Shown one piece after another: positions 1 through 12,700 of a stretch of DNA of 64,000 nt. The position numbers and the translations under genes are program-made. The DNA is from Polydactylus sextarius (taxonomy: Eukaryota > Chordata > Actinopteri > Polynemidae), in contig CM028912.1 in the NCBI GenBank assembly GCA_016801845.1, forward strand, positions 21,851,501 to 21,915,500. Direction: 5' to 3'. The notes under the pieces are model-generated. The model did no database searches. It saw only the letters and a program-made list of their open reading frames with translations, and was not told the origin of the DNA. Position 1 is the stretch's first letter. Each line of letters begins with the position of its first letter.

Positions 1-83
1 GCAGTGTGAATGGGTGAACTTGACTAACATTAGTGTAAAATGCTTTGTTGTGTGATAAAGTATAGAAAAGTTCTACATAAATG
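1..83 (+). repeat. Possible tail of a dispersed teleost repeat
   Basis: The stretch runs 'gtgaatgggtgaa', then 'agtgtaaaatgctttg', then 'gttctacataaatg'. Teleost dispersed-repeat tails commonly read 'gtgaatgggtgaatg', 'gtaaagcgctttgag' and 'gctatataaatg' in that order, so this looks like a decayed copy in an slc37a1 intron. A similar tail lies at 54170-54255. The assignment is from memory of repeat text. Confidence 0.4.
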
Positions 84-101
84 TCCTTTCACCATGCACA
101 G

Positions 102-2605
102 GGGGGATCTTGGCAGGAGTGATCTCTGATAAACTGGGGAAGAGAGCCACCACCTGTGCAGTAATGTTACTGCTGGCTGCTCCCACTGTAAGTTACACTG
201 ATACACTGTTACATTGTTACGCTCATCCCAGTTGATCAACATGTGACTCAGCTTTTAACAGGACTTGGCAGAGAGTGTCTGACCTCCGTCAACATCCGGC
301 TCCTCATGCAGAAAGACTGTAGTCAATCTAAATGTGTGTTTGGTGACAGTGGAGAATAGGAACATTATTTTTCTGACCATCGTGCTTTATCTTCTACTTG
401 CAGCTGTATGGCTTCTCCATGATCAGTGAATTTGGTCTGGGGCCGACCGTCGGTAAGAGTCGATCTCACTCCTCAGTTTAGTCAGAGCTTGTGCCAAAAA
501 ATAACGAATTTGATTCACGTGTTCTTCAATATTTCAGTTTTGAGAAGCATAAAGATTCATCATTGATCATTTACAATCTTCAATGATTTGGATTTCTGTC
601 TGTTGTTAAAGTAGTGACAGTTCATAATTATAGATTGAAATGATTAAAAAAATCTATCAAAACAATGTTTTCTTTAGCTTGACCAATGATTTACTTTATT
701 ACACAGTCACATGGTTACACACACTTCTGTTTGTGTGTGTCAGACACACTAGGTCACAGCAATCACTGAGATCTTATAATGTTTCTCACTAGTTTCCCAA
801 AAAATTATTCCCAATAAAACCAGATATTGTCAACATTACTATCAGGGAGATGTTGCTCAGACACACCACATTCAGACACATGTTCAGAGAGCGACAGAGA
901 GCAGAGATAGTCATGGATCACTGCAGTCAACACTGATGAACCTGTTTTTGTAGATACGATATAAATAGTGTATGAATGAAGACAGAAATACTAAATATCC
1001 TGTTGACAAACGGTCATATGACGGGAGTAGCTCAGCAGCACTGATCTGTTCATTAATGTGATCATCAGAGGTTCACTGAGTGCACACACTGTGACTCTTA
1101 TTCATTCACGCTGAGCTCATGATGGTCACAGCTGCTGCTCATTATCCTTTCGATGTGAACGAAATGTGTGAATGTCACGATGTGATATTGTGATGCAGCA
1201 GAAGATGAGGTTCAGCTGCAGAGCAACAACAGCTCTGACGTAGAGTCATTATCATAAAGCATGTATAATGTATATTGGTTCAACTTTGCACTGAGGAACA
1301 TTTGCTGAAAACCAAAATAAACCGAAGTGTTTGTTTGACAGGCATGCTGCTGGTGTGCGGAGGTCTTGTCAACGGACCGTACGCCCTCATCACTACTGCA
1401 GTGTCTGCTGATTTGGTAACTGTTCAGCATCACTCTAACGCAACTTTAACTATGTTCGGTCCACTCTCTCGTCTCTCATCACTCTGTCTCTTTACATTCC
1501 ATCAAAGGGAACCCATAAGAGCCTGAAAGGAAACGCCAGAGCCTTGTCTACTGTCACTGCCATCATTGATGGTACAGGATCTGTAGGTCAGTTCCACTAA
1601 CAGACAAAACTTGTGTATATGTAGAAGGGAATCTGTATTTATGTTCAGTAAGACAGGTTGATGTAACAAATCCATTGAACTGTACACTGTGAGCAGAGAA
1701 ACTGCAGGTTGTGGTTGTGCAAAAAATAATAATAATAAATAAATAAACTGTGTCATGCAAGTGACAGCCCAGCTTCTCAAAATAACCTGGCAACACAGTT
1801 TATGACAGAAGTTATGAACTTGTGACTGAGACATTTCCAGCAGATTTTTTTTTCCTGTTATTTTTCAATGTAGTTTAGTATTTTTCATTAAACGTGGATT
1901 ATTCTCATGTTACATAAAAGACCTAATAAAGGTTCAGACAGTAAACTAACAACCCTGCTCATGTTTAGGTGCAGCACTGGGCCCTCTGCTGGCCGGGCTG
2001 TTATCTGCAGGCGGCTGGGATCAGGTCTTCTACATGTTGATGACTGCTGACTTCTTTGCGCTGTTGGTGAGTGCACTGGGAAAACAAACACAACAGAAGT
2101 GTCATTACTTTAAAATGAGTAAACAGATCATTTACTGGCTGACTAGTGCGTTAGTTCAGTCTCATATTGTCATTTTCAGCAGCTGCAGACAACTGTTGCA
2201 TTAAACGTATCCACGGTTGTGCAAAAACACCTGCACACTTTTGAGAATCTCAGCAACATTTGAGTAACAACAGCCATGTACACAAAATACTTTCACTAGA
2301 ATTGACTGGAAAAGATCCTGTAGAACAGGAAGATCACAGAGTGGAGTGATCCAGCTCTGAACAGCCAGGTGATCATAAACTGGATGCCGAATATTGAAAA
2401 TTGAATTGACTTTTGCTTTAAATGCAGCTTTTAATTTAAATCAATACGTGTATGCTTCATATAGTAAACTAAGGTCTGTGGAAACATAAATATATGTACT
2501 AATTCAGTCATTTGCTTTGTGAATGTGTTTGTACAGCTTTTGTTACGACTTGTGACAAAGGAGCTTACCTCAACTAAACCCCGTCCCAGCTCCACAGTAG
2601 AGTAA
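102..2605 (+). CDS. slc37a1: slc37a1, sugar-phosphate exchanger, last six coding exons (5' end outside window)
   Basis: Coding exons are 102-187, 404-452, 1342-1415, 1508-1586, 1969-2066 and 2537-2605, all with AG/GT borders and matching phases. The joined reading contains GGILAGVISDKLGKRATT, LITTAVSADL, STVTAIIDGTGSVG and AALGPLLAGLL. These follow the C-terminal half of human SLC37A1, a 12-helix major-facilitator protein of the ER that exchanges glucose-6-phosphate for phosphate. The exons cover roughly the last four membrane segments and a short cytosolic tail. The reading ends SSTVE at TAA 2603-2605. That TAA overlaps a perfect GTAAGT donor at 2602, so a further 3' exon with a different tail cannot be excluded. 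Its position just upstream of pde9a agrees with vertebrate synteny. Confidence 0.95.
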
Positions 2606-2781
2606 GTCCTGCTCTTCTCCTGTTCCTCCTTTTACTCAGGGTCCTGTTTGTGTTGGCTCTCGTTTGTCTTAATATTCTTTTACACCTCATTATCAAATAC
2701 TTTTTACTTGCTACGTAACCAGGGAAAGAGACAGCACTGTGTGCGAGGTGATTCTTGTTCATCCAGGTCATGGTGTCCAAT

Positions 2782-2953
2782 GTAGGTGAATCTAAAGCAA
2801 CTGGACTGGACCTTCATTCAAGAGGCTTCGTTGGTGAGTACAGATAGTTCCTGGAACACAGCACTCTCTGTCAGACCTGAAGAAGACTCTTGGATGAAGG
2901 TGAAACATCTTCAAGAATTTACAACAGTCCAGTTGCCTTAGATTCAGCTACGT
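2782..2953. repeat. Imperfect inverted repeat, MITE-like or retroelement tail
   Basis: The left arm at 2782-2808 (GTAGGTGAATCTAAAGCAAC then TGGACTG) is the reverse complement of the right arm at 2925-2951, with about two mismatches. Between them is 'ctcttggatgaaggtgaaac' and 'atcttcaag', wording that I associate with dispersed teleost repeats. The arms could be terminal inverted repeats of a roughly 170-bp non-autonomous element. Confidence 0.5.
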
Positions 2954-4378
2954 CAGTGACAGCACTGTGTGCTCTTCTATAAAACCCAACACCTTTGCTG
3001 CTCTTCTCCCTTTTTCACTCAGCCACTCTGGCTCCAGGTTTCAGACACTATTCTGCCACCACCTGATGCTGAGAACTTCCCTGTGTGCAGTGGTCACAGC
3101 AGCTGTTTCTACTACCAGGTCAAAGTTGACTCATGTTCTGGTGCATCCTGTGTTTGTGGTAATTCACTGCCTCCTCATTAGGGAGGAGGAGGCACCTGAC
3201 TCATGCAGAGTAGACAGGACGGATCTGTTCCTCCTCACCTGCCTCAGTCCCACAAGTCTGCAAACTCAGAAAATAGTTCCAGCTGACACCATGTCTTCAT
3301 GTGCACCACATCCTCTGAACCAGGCTCTTCAGTACAGAAAGAAAAAATGTGGATGTTGGCACAGAGAGACATGATAAAGTGCTCACACCTGCGCTGCTGA
3401 TCATGGTTGTGAAATGTTTTTTTCTTATAAACTCAGGACAGTGACTGCTCCGACTGCACACCAGTCTCAGTCATGTCAACTGTCCCTCTCATGCAGGTGT
3501 ACAATTCTTTGAGCTCTCACAAGGAGGCAGTGTAGACAAAACACACTGACATGTCTGGCTAAGACAACTACAGTGTTGAGCTAGAACGATGAATCTGTTC
3601 TCTCAGTTAATAAAAAAGGTTCAGCAGTGGAGCCAACTAGTCAGGACTGAGGCATCTTACACTCATGGCTGCAGGGCACCCAAAACTAAGAGGTAAAGCA
3701 TCTGCCTCGTTGTGGGTGCTCACAGCTTCACAGCTCTTTCTGCCAGCAGACATCAGTCTCCCACGTACTCTGACTCTGAGGCTGTTGCTGCTCTGCATGA
3801 TCCAGGTGCAGTGGTAAACACTTACTGCGATGTTGCTCTAGTCCCACTGCCAGGTGGTTCCAAGACTTGGTTTAGGTGCTGCCTCAGGCCTGGGACACAC
3901 CACTCATATGCTTCTGTCTGTAGCAAGACATCTGGAGACTGTGTGTCTCACTCATTTCACACGCATAAGTCAGGCAGTTCTTGTAGTAACTCACACACAG
4001 ATCAGACCGTGGTGTGGCCCAGGCATCAGGGACAGGTGGTGCTGTTGGTGCATGTCCAGTACTCAGATGACACCTCATGGTCTGGTAGTTGAGGAGTAAA
4101 GACTGGGACACTGTGATGGTCAGCTGTGGTGATGTTGATCTTGGATATACTACATATAGTACTCTAGAGAAACTTGGACACTGTGACTTGTAAATGATTT
4201 CCCAGGAACCTGAACTCATTGTGGCTGAGAAATCAAGACGAGACTTTTACATGTTCCATGTTGACACTATAGATCACCAATGTATCTGTATAAAAACACT
4301 CCGTTGCTTTGGTGGTGACATTTATCTCTGTTTCACAGGTTGAAGGAACATTGAGCATTGAGCACTTCAGTTGCCCTG

Positions 4379-4381
<3 letters not shown>

Positions 4382-4415
<34 letters not shown>
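4382..4415. repeat. (CA)n microsatellite
   Basis: An uninterrupted CA dinucleotide run of about 34 bp in intergenic DNA. Confidence 0.95.
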
Positions 4416-4416
<1 letters not shown>

Positions 4417-7400
4417 ACACACAGTGCATTGAAACCACTCATCTCAACCTGAAACAGACTGTGGCTCTGACACAAACTGGATTTATTGTCCTAAACATAA
4501 GATATTATAACCATGCACTCACACTGCCACGCCAGCTACAGTGATTCACTGTAATGTGGACTAACCTGACCTGGACTAACCTCTGAGTCCCGGAGGAAGA
4601 CATGAAGCTGAAGTCCTGCCTGATGATCCCGGTCAGGAAGATTCATCTGCACATGTTGTACTTGAACACTGACTCAACGTCCTTGTCCTTTTCTGACCAA
4701 CTCCTTCCCTTAGCCTCTTTCCTGCAATAGCCACATCCTGCCAGGTCCACTCTAATGATCAGCACATATATATATAACGAGCCTTATTCTGACATGTTTA
4801 TTAGGATTCAGATGAACTAAAGTGAGAGTTATTTATTTAGGTAGCAGTCTTTGAAACATCAACTTCCACGACTGTTGTAACAGATCACACTGTTCTGGGC
4901 AGACTCATCCCCACCTGTCAGATTTATATTTACAGTTAACCAGCATTACTGTTATTTATTATAAGGTTATAAGGACTGCTTCAGTTGTATTCTTAATCCA
5001 GACAATGGTGGCGCTAAATGACAACACTGTATGTAATCAGTTGTTTGTTAATGGTAAAAATGATAAAGGATGAAGGGAAAGCGTAATCTGTGGGATCTGT
5101 GTTGACTTTTGACTTTTTTTTATATTACACTGTTTTCACAGTAAGATGTCAGAAGGCAGACCTGATCGTGGCAGCTGAGGGTTTTAACACAGTTACTCAC
5201 CTTTTCACCAAGATCTTTTGTTAAATAACTGCTACTGAAGGGAGAGTGAGAGTGTTGGTTTGATTGAAACCACGGCTACAGTCTGTCTTTGTGTAGCCAA
5301 TATGAGTCCCAATAGACTGTTATCAACCATTTGTTCCTGATATCATTCAGTGGACTGTGTGAAATGATAAGTGAGTGTCAACGTGCACTTTTGCCCAGAA
5401 CAGTAGGAGTGAGTGCGGGCACATCCGGGCCAGTATGAAAATGAATTATTTGTGGCCCCTTTCATACATAAAACGTGAGATGAGATTGTATCTAGTTTGT
5501 ATAGTTACATAGTCTGGGTTTAGTTGTCACTGGTTTTAGGATCTCTGTCTATCAGTGTGAACAGACCAGCGCTGTCAGTAGTTTAGGATGCAGCGTGTAT
5601 GAAAGAGGACACGTATGAAGACCACTACAAGCTTCCTCTGTGGTGTGGAAGTTGCTGTTTCAGCATCACCGTTGCCTTATTTAACCAAAGAGATTGTGGG
5701 ATCATTTTGTAATTTAAAATAAGAGATATGTATTTAGACAGTCATTTAACTTATTTCTGTCTGTTTTGTGGTTTCTGACATTTATGGCACCAAAGTTGTA
5801 TTTTTATATTTGAACCTACAGATGATGTATGTTTTCCTTTGTGGGGGTCAACGGGTGGGAGATATGATGAATGTAAAGTTCTTGTCAAACCTTGTGGATA
5901 TATTTTGCAGTGCAATGTTTAAAATAATTGCTGTATTTTATTTGACAGTATAAAATCAGACTTTCAGTGAATTGGACATAGTCACAGTTTGATCTTTTTA
6001 ACAAGAGAAAATCCCAAGACCCAAAAAGTTCATTTTGCCATGTTTGTTAATATTTATAATTACATGATGTTAATTTATTGATGGTGACCTGTCTTAGAAT
6101 AAATCACAAAATACAAAGAGATGTTAAAGTTTTATGTTTAATGGATATGTTCATCTGTGGGACAGGTTCCTGTCATTGTGTCAGCACTGAGACGACATGA
6201 TGCCTTAGAACAAGACCACGTGTTGTGTATATTTTATTATGTCGGTGGTTGACCGTTGTGTGCCTTGTTTGTTGTTGATTTTTGTAAAACAAAAGTCGTC
6301 TGCCGCTTTTCATCGGTCCTAATGATGTTGATTTCGGTGTTAGTTCTCTCCCAGAGCATCCTGGGAAAATAAATAAACAATTTGTTTTCTTCGCTGAGCT
6401 GTGCAGGTCGTGTTTTTGATGGCTCTCTCTCAACAGCGTAATACTAGAGACCGGCTAAATCCGTCTGATTGGTGGCATGGAGTGGCTTTCAGTCTCAGCT
6501 GGAGGTGGCAGGTGTCATCTGACATGGTAAGCTCCTGACAGACAGAAACCCACTCAGTGACACAGGCAGACTAGAAATCACACACACCCACACATACACA
6601 CACACACATATGCATATATATACACACACAGTGGGAAAGGAGCTTACAGACATATTCAGGTACTTGAAATTCACCTTCTGCTTTCACATGTGTCTGCTGT
6701 TACACAGTTGCAGTAGAGAGAGTTACTGGGCAATGACTCGTACACATTTTACCACTTGAGCCTCTGTGATGCTGCAGCACACAAAGGGTTGATGTAAGGA
6801 GGAAGTTCAAGTTAGAGCTGGGTAAATGAATAGTTCAAACTTTGACTGCATTATAGTGTAGAGCTAAGCTGATTGTTTTCCAACTGTTTCCAAAAATATG
6901 CCTCAGTGCAGCAAAAGCCTGTTAGAGGCAGGATGTGACCACCAGCTGTCTGTTTAGCAGACAACCCCCTGTAGGTCCTGAGCCACAGCCTCCCTCTGCC
7001 AGTGGCCCAGTGAGGCTCTGGTGCTAAGGTGAGTGACTGTTGAAGCCACGTGTGTGAACAACCGAGTCAACGCTATTAATATTTCACAGGAAAGACTTTC
7101 TAAAAACACCCTCCTGCTAACTCTAAACTTAACACAGACTGAAACTGATCTCCTCATCTCGCACTCTGTAGGAAAGTGAGTACATTTGTTTTATCCTAGA
7201 AACTATTCTCACAGGTAGATACAGGTATATCTGTATGTATGTGGAGGCTGGTTAGTCACTAGTGTAAAAGGCAGCTCACAGGTAAAACATAACAGACAGA
7301 TAGGCAGATGTGTTATTTATCCCAACGGGAATTTAAGGAAAACTTGGCTAGAGATGCCACAAAATACGTGGCACTGCCTTAACCATATATGTGTTGCACA

Positions 7401-7599
7401 AGGGCCAATTCCAAGTGTAGTGCTAAACTTCTCTCCTTTCATACAACACAAATAAATTTAAACTCAGAAGCTTAATGATATTGATTTAGGTCAAGCTGAC
7501 ATTCATCAGTCACCTGAAGATTCTGATAAAATGACATGAATCCCTCAGTTTGTTCTAGTAAAGTTGCCTCACACACTAAAGTAGCCTGTGACAACACAG

Positions 7600-8060
7600 C
7601 CTGTACCAATCAGCCAGGACCGCCAAGACCCCTGCCTTCATCTGATGCCAAATCCACATTGCTCCAGACCCCTGAGATTCCACTGACAGGTGGTGGACCC
7701 ACCAGAGGGCGGACCCATGTCTGTGTTTCGGATTGTGCCCGACTGGGCCATATAGTCAAAGGCCCAGGCACCAAGAGTTCAGGACGGGGCCTATATGACC
7801 CTCCAGAAAGAGTAATCTGGTTCCTGGTCTTCTGTTTCATGAGTGGAACTGCTCTTAATCTGACCCTTCACCTAGAACCACTTTGCCGTGGGAGACCCTA
7901 TCAGGGGTTAAAGCCCCCCACAACACGGCTCCTAGGGCAGCTAGTATATGCAAACCCCTCCACCACGACAAGATGGCGGTTCTTGGAGAGAGAACTACCA
8001 TCTTGCAGAGTAGCTTGGGAGAGGAGAGTCCAGGTTTCCCTCTGGAGGCTGTTTCCCTCC
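7600..8060 (+). repeat. Possible dispersed retroelement remnant
   Basis: An open frame (7536-8105) reads across this interval without protein similarity that I can name. The DNA around 7895-7975 ('aagccccccacaacacggct', 'caaacccctccaccacgaca', 'agatggcggttc') resembles wording repeated across teleost genomes near degenerate non-LTR elements. I recognise it as a repeat rather than a gene but cannot name the family. Confidence 0.35.
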
Positions 8061-8327
8061 ACAACCTGGATACTGACAGGTAAGTCACTGGGAGAGATAG
8101 ATTAGACAACAAGTGAACATTTTTGTCCTTGAGGTTGATGTTGGAAGCAGGGAAAAAAGCGTGAAGACGTGAGGAACTTTGACAAACTGTGATAGATGAC
8201 TGAGTCAGAGCAGTAGCTTCAAACTGTAGCTGTTCCATTGATGTTCTCAGTGGTCAGTGCCACAGGTGAAAGAAGGAAAAACTTTATTAGTGACGAGATG
8301 CATGAAAGGTAAACGGTAATAGAAGAG

Positions 8328-8682
8328 GATGCCCTGGACATGGCACCACGATGCATTATGGGGATAAGGTGAGCTGGAGAAGCTTTGAGCAATGAAACTC
8401 TGGGTCCAGCCATTCACATGGATGTGACTTTGACACGTTCCACCTACAGAAGCATTGTTGCAGACTACGTCCAGCCCTTCATTAAAGTGGAGTCCTCACC
8501 TTGCAACTCACAGGCCTTAAAGGATATAATACAAAGGTGTTGGTGCCAGCAACCACAGCAGCTGAAGAGGTCCAGTGCAGTTAAGGCTTCGACGGGTGCT
8601 TTCGTGGTGAAAGGGGACATACACAATATTAGACTGGCAGACATTATGTTGTGGCTGATTCGTAATTTAAATTCACAAGTGG
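8328..8682 (+). mobile_element. Tc1/mariner-superfamily transposon relic, internally deleted
   Basis: The frame 8385-8714 reads GPAIHMDVTLTRSTYRSIVA, then jumps to NSQALKDIIQRCWCQQPQ and ends in DIHNIRLADIMLWL. Fish Tc1-like transposases carry a matching pair of blocks separated by a catalytic segment (FQQDNAPCH to the EHLWDVL region). That segment is absent here, so the copy lacks the second and third catalytic acidic positions and cannot encode an active enzyme. The 3' side ends in the decayed non-coding tail 'attatgttgtggctgatt'. It sits in intergenic DNA 1 kb upstream of the pde9a promoter. Confidence 0.75.
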
Positions 8683-9229
8683 ATTTCCCACGTCACACGT
8701 CTGCAGGGCCCTAGGTAAAATGTGTGAGGTTGTATTTCATTATTATGTTTATCTCTTCCTTTGGTTTTAATGTTATAAATTCCATTAACATGAGATTTTA
8801 TTAATGAAGTCTGCATGTATAAATGCTAATAATCTGTTAATGAATGGATTTCAGCACAAATCATCTGTAGTGCTTTGGTTTTCTCAGAATCTGGCAACAC
8901 AAACGATGTTCTTGTGAATTTCTTAGAAGTGTTATGTAAATAGTTAATTAAAGCCGTTGGCTATGATTCATTAATGAATGGAGTCTTAATATGGGTGGCG
9001 TGACAATAAACACAAGGTGTAAAGTGTGAGATCAGCAGACAGTGAACAGAGAGGACACAGCTGTGTGTGGCTGAACTGGGATCAGTGACGTCTGGTGGCC
9101 TGGTGGTGGCGCTGTAGAGGAGATCCGGGGTCATGGGGTCGATCCTCTGTGGACCATCAGTGATCCACACTGTACCTGCCCACAGCATCACTTATACAGC
9201 TGCTGGTCTCGGTGACTCATACACAGCCA
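8683..9229. other. Intergenic, nothing recognised
   Basis: AT-rich DNA grading into GC-richer sequence. No exon, RNA gene or repeat is supported. Confidence 0.5.
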
Positions 9230-9728
9230 GGACACCCGCGTGCGGGGGCTGAGTGACGTCACTGACGCTCATCTCTGATTGGTGAAGATGGAGAAGATAC
9301 AACTGTTCTCCCTCGGGGACTGTGCGTAAAAAACAAACACCACATCACATCTGTGTGGCCTGACAGCAAATCCCTGCAGGTGTGTGCGCGCGTGCGCGTG
9401 AGGGAGGGAGCGAGAAGGAGCCTATAGGTGAGAGCGCGCGGACCTTCGTTGATGTAGTGGAGTGATAGAGGGAGGCGGGGACGCGCGTGGACAGGCTTTA
9501 TGAGACGCGGTCAGATAAGGAGGTGACAGAGAGGAGGAAGAGTCCGAGAGGAGGAAGAGGAGAGACTCACCGGCTGGACGCTGACATGTTGACGGACCGC
9601 TGACTCACCTCCTCTCACCCCCTCGGTTTGTTTAACGGCGGTGGGTGTCAGGACCGGAGCGGCGGCACGGGGCTCGGAGCAGGAACCGCACAGCCACGCA
9701 CTGACGGCGGGGAGAGGAGAGGAGGACC
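9230..9728 (+). promoter_or_regulatory. pde9a promoter and 5' UTR, CpG-rich
   Basis: CpG density rises sharply here (GCGCGCGG, GACGCGCGTGG). A perfect CRE palindrome TGACGTCA lies at 9254-9261 and an inverted CCAAT box (ATTGG) at 9278-9282. Purine-rich GAGGAGGAAGAG runs follow, and the pde9a ATG is at 9729. The transcription start cannot be placed exactly. A cAMP-response element next to a cGMP phosphodiesterase gene would allow cross-talk, but that is inference. Confidence 0.6.
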
Positions 9729-12700
9729 ATGGGCTCCGCTTCGTCCTCGTACCGGGTCATTTACCTGGACGTGGACGGCAGGATTCAGAAGGTACGGACA
9801 CTGTATGAAGACTGACTGTGACTTTAAAGTTGTGTTAACAATGTTGCATACATATTGCTGCTGCTCCAGTGTGTGTGTGTGTGTGTGTGTGTGAGGTATT
9901 TCTCACGTTGTGGGGACTTAAATATGTATACAATACGGGGACTTGTTTTCCTTATGGGGACAAAAAGCAAGTCCCTGTAATGTCATCATTAAATAATTAG
10001 GTGAAGACACGTTTCAAGTATTAAGTATTGAGTATAGTAGTAGTATGTTTGAGATGGAGTCTCCAGGAAATGAATGCAAGTTAATAAAATGTCCTCTGAA
10101 GTCATGGTCATTGGTCATTAAAAAAAAAAAAAAAAAAAAAAAAGCAGCTCTATATTAAATGGTAAACAGTTGTTTAATTGATTGTATTCTCACTATTTAC
10201 ATATATCAATATCAGGGCTGCTCAATGTATCACAAATATCCCAATATGTACATCAACATATATATATATATGTGTGTGTGCATGCAGTCAGATGGAGAGT
10301 TACTATCCTGAAGACTGTTATTTGGAAATATTTCTGATACAATAGAGCTGAAGTGTGCGTAGTGTTTGGGGGCTGCTACATTAACACACAACTCAAATCA
10401 TTTGTTTTATCATTGTAAATCGTAACGTCATTGCAACATTCAACATTATCACATATTGCATGTTTTCCTCATATCATGTAACCCTAATCAATATCTGAAC
10501 TATTTAATATTGATTGAATCACATGTCACTAAGTTCACTGGTCCATACATATATTTATATCATTTTATTTTCTGTTTCAATTATGTTAATGATTCCTCTT
10601 TATTTAGCCCATCTAATATTATATTATTCATTTCTGATCTCTGTAACGACAGATAAAGATCATCTAAAACCAGGCTTGCTGCATGTAGAAGGAGCATAAA
10701 ATTAATGTAATTGTAAAGTTAAGTTTCACAGACACATAGAGGGACTACTGTGATCTTTGAGGATTAAACGAAGGCCATAAAATATCATAATGTTTCTAAA
10801 AATTCAATGTTTATACAGTTGAACCCTTCTTGTTCCATTTATAGATTTTATAGTTTTATATTTATAGCTACAGTTTAGTTATTCCTGACTACAACAGGAA
10901 ATGTTATTGATCCTTCAGCACAATGAAATCCAACACATCTCATCCACTGATGAGTAGCCATTATTACTCACAGACAATGTATATATATTTACTGAGTGTT
11001 GAAATGCTAAGAGTGTGCAGCGTCCATCCAGACTGGAGTGTTGAGCTGCAGAGACGCAGCCTTGGCTCTGTTTACACTGACAAACCAATGGAGGAGGAAT
11101 GGTAGCTCATAAAAGGCCATATAATGAGGTTTATGCCCTACCGACACTTTGCATTTATTGCATTGTATCTTCTTTATGGAGTTCACACAGAGTGTGTATC
11201 TGTCCACTGCGCACAACACATGCATGTCACTTCCACAAGCACACAGTTTCTCGCTATGGAAAAATATGCAGCAGAATGACTGGATTAACATTCATGTAAA
11301 AGGTTAATGCAGCGTCATGTGCCTCACCAGGGACAGGTCAGGTCTGAAGAACTGATGCTGGAAGAGAAACGCAGCAAGAAACATAAAGAAACATCGAATA
11401 TTGCGTTCTGCACGGCAGTGTTCATCTTGATGATTGTTTCTGATGCCTCAGCACCGACCTCAACCTCTGTATTGACTGTTGATATTGAACTGTTTGTTTT
11501 GTAGGACAATGGTCACTTGTTGCTAAGCTGGACGAGCTCCTGCACAACACACACTGAGATCTGCTTTTAACATTAGAGTTGCAGAGTGAAGGACAGCTGC
11601 AGTAATAAGTCTGTGATGTGTGTGTTACGTGCCTGTTATACAGTCACATTTCAACTCACTGGCTTTATTTGGTTAAAATGACACAGCTGTTGAATATTGA
11701 ACGAGAGCTCATATTCCAAAACCATGTGGTGACGAGGCTCGGAGCCGCTTTTGTTCTCTGCGATCATTGTTTTTTGTCTCTGTTTTCCCTTTTGTTGTCT
11801 CAAGTCTCTGTTCAGGCTAATCAGATCGTGTTCGGGGCGTCTCGTTTGCGTGATCGGCCTTGAGTGCGGCGTCTTTATTTGCATAATAGTGGCTGCTTTA
11901 AGGCGTGGGATCATCATCCTGAGCGACGCACACGGCAGCAGCAGCGGCGAAGGGCTGCTTATATGAGGAAGTGTGATTTGTTATTGAAATTAGTCACAGC
12001 GTCATGAATGTGTTTATCACTGGTTAATATTATGGAGGGCGAAACTAAAATAATCATAAGGAGGATGAAACTCATCAGATCACAGCTAAAAATAAAAGAC
12101 AGTCACTGTTGTCATCAGCAGCAGCTGGAGAGCAGTTGTTCTGACTATTGTCATCACGGGACACTATACTGCTGCACTCATTTACATCCAACTCTCTTTA
12201 TTTGTCCTTTCATATGAAAGCAACAAATCAGTGTTTGATCTAGTTTTCAGTTCTTTATCAGTGAAGTTCAGCGGCGTTTGTGCATGTCGTATGATGACAA
12301 AACCAGAAACATCCACACACGCTGATCTGATCACATCCAAATCAAATAAAACAAACATACGCTGCATTCATAGAGAACAAGGACTGGTACCAGGACAGTC
12401 TGCTAAACATGAGGTTTCTGTGTGTTGAGTGAAATCAGTTGATCACAGCGCGGTTTGGTCTCATCTGTTGCGTCTCAGAGCAGAAATAAAACCCAGTGTA
12501 GGAGTGATGTTTGTGAAGTGGCGCTCTCTGTCCATTGACTTCCACCAGGTCCTGTCTCCTCCACCTGTGACAGGCTGCCAGTGCCAGACGGCTCGAGTGC
12601 TCTTTGACCTCCCTCCTCCTCCTCCACAGTCAAGACAACACTTATCCTCGTACCCTCGTGCACCAGCGGACCACATTGTGATTTTCCACACCGTCTCGTT

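Larger units (their letters stand above)
2606..8327. other. slc37a1 3' UTR and intergenic stretch, no supported gene
   Basis: No ORF here has recognisable protein similarity. The longest (2967-3374 and 3712-4092) are low-similarity open frames on repetitive-looking DNA. An AATAAA at 6098-6103 could end a long slc37a1 3' UTR, but nothing proves it. The stretch holds an inverted repeat at 2782-2953, a CA microsatellite and, from about 7600, a possible retroelement remnant. Confidence 0.6.

Noticed and set aside
2967..3374. 135-aa ORF after slc37a1
   Set aside because: Ser/Thr/Leu/Cys-rich chance frame with no similarity, overlapped by another frame and lying beside a repeat.
7536..8105. 189-aa ORF as a protein gene
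   Set aside because: The DNA wording looks like a dispersed repeat and no conserved domain is seen.
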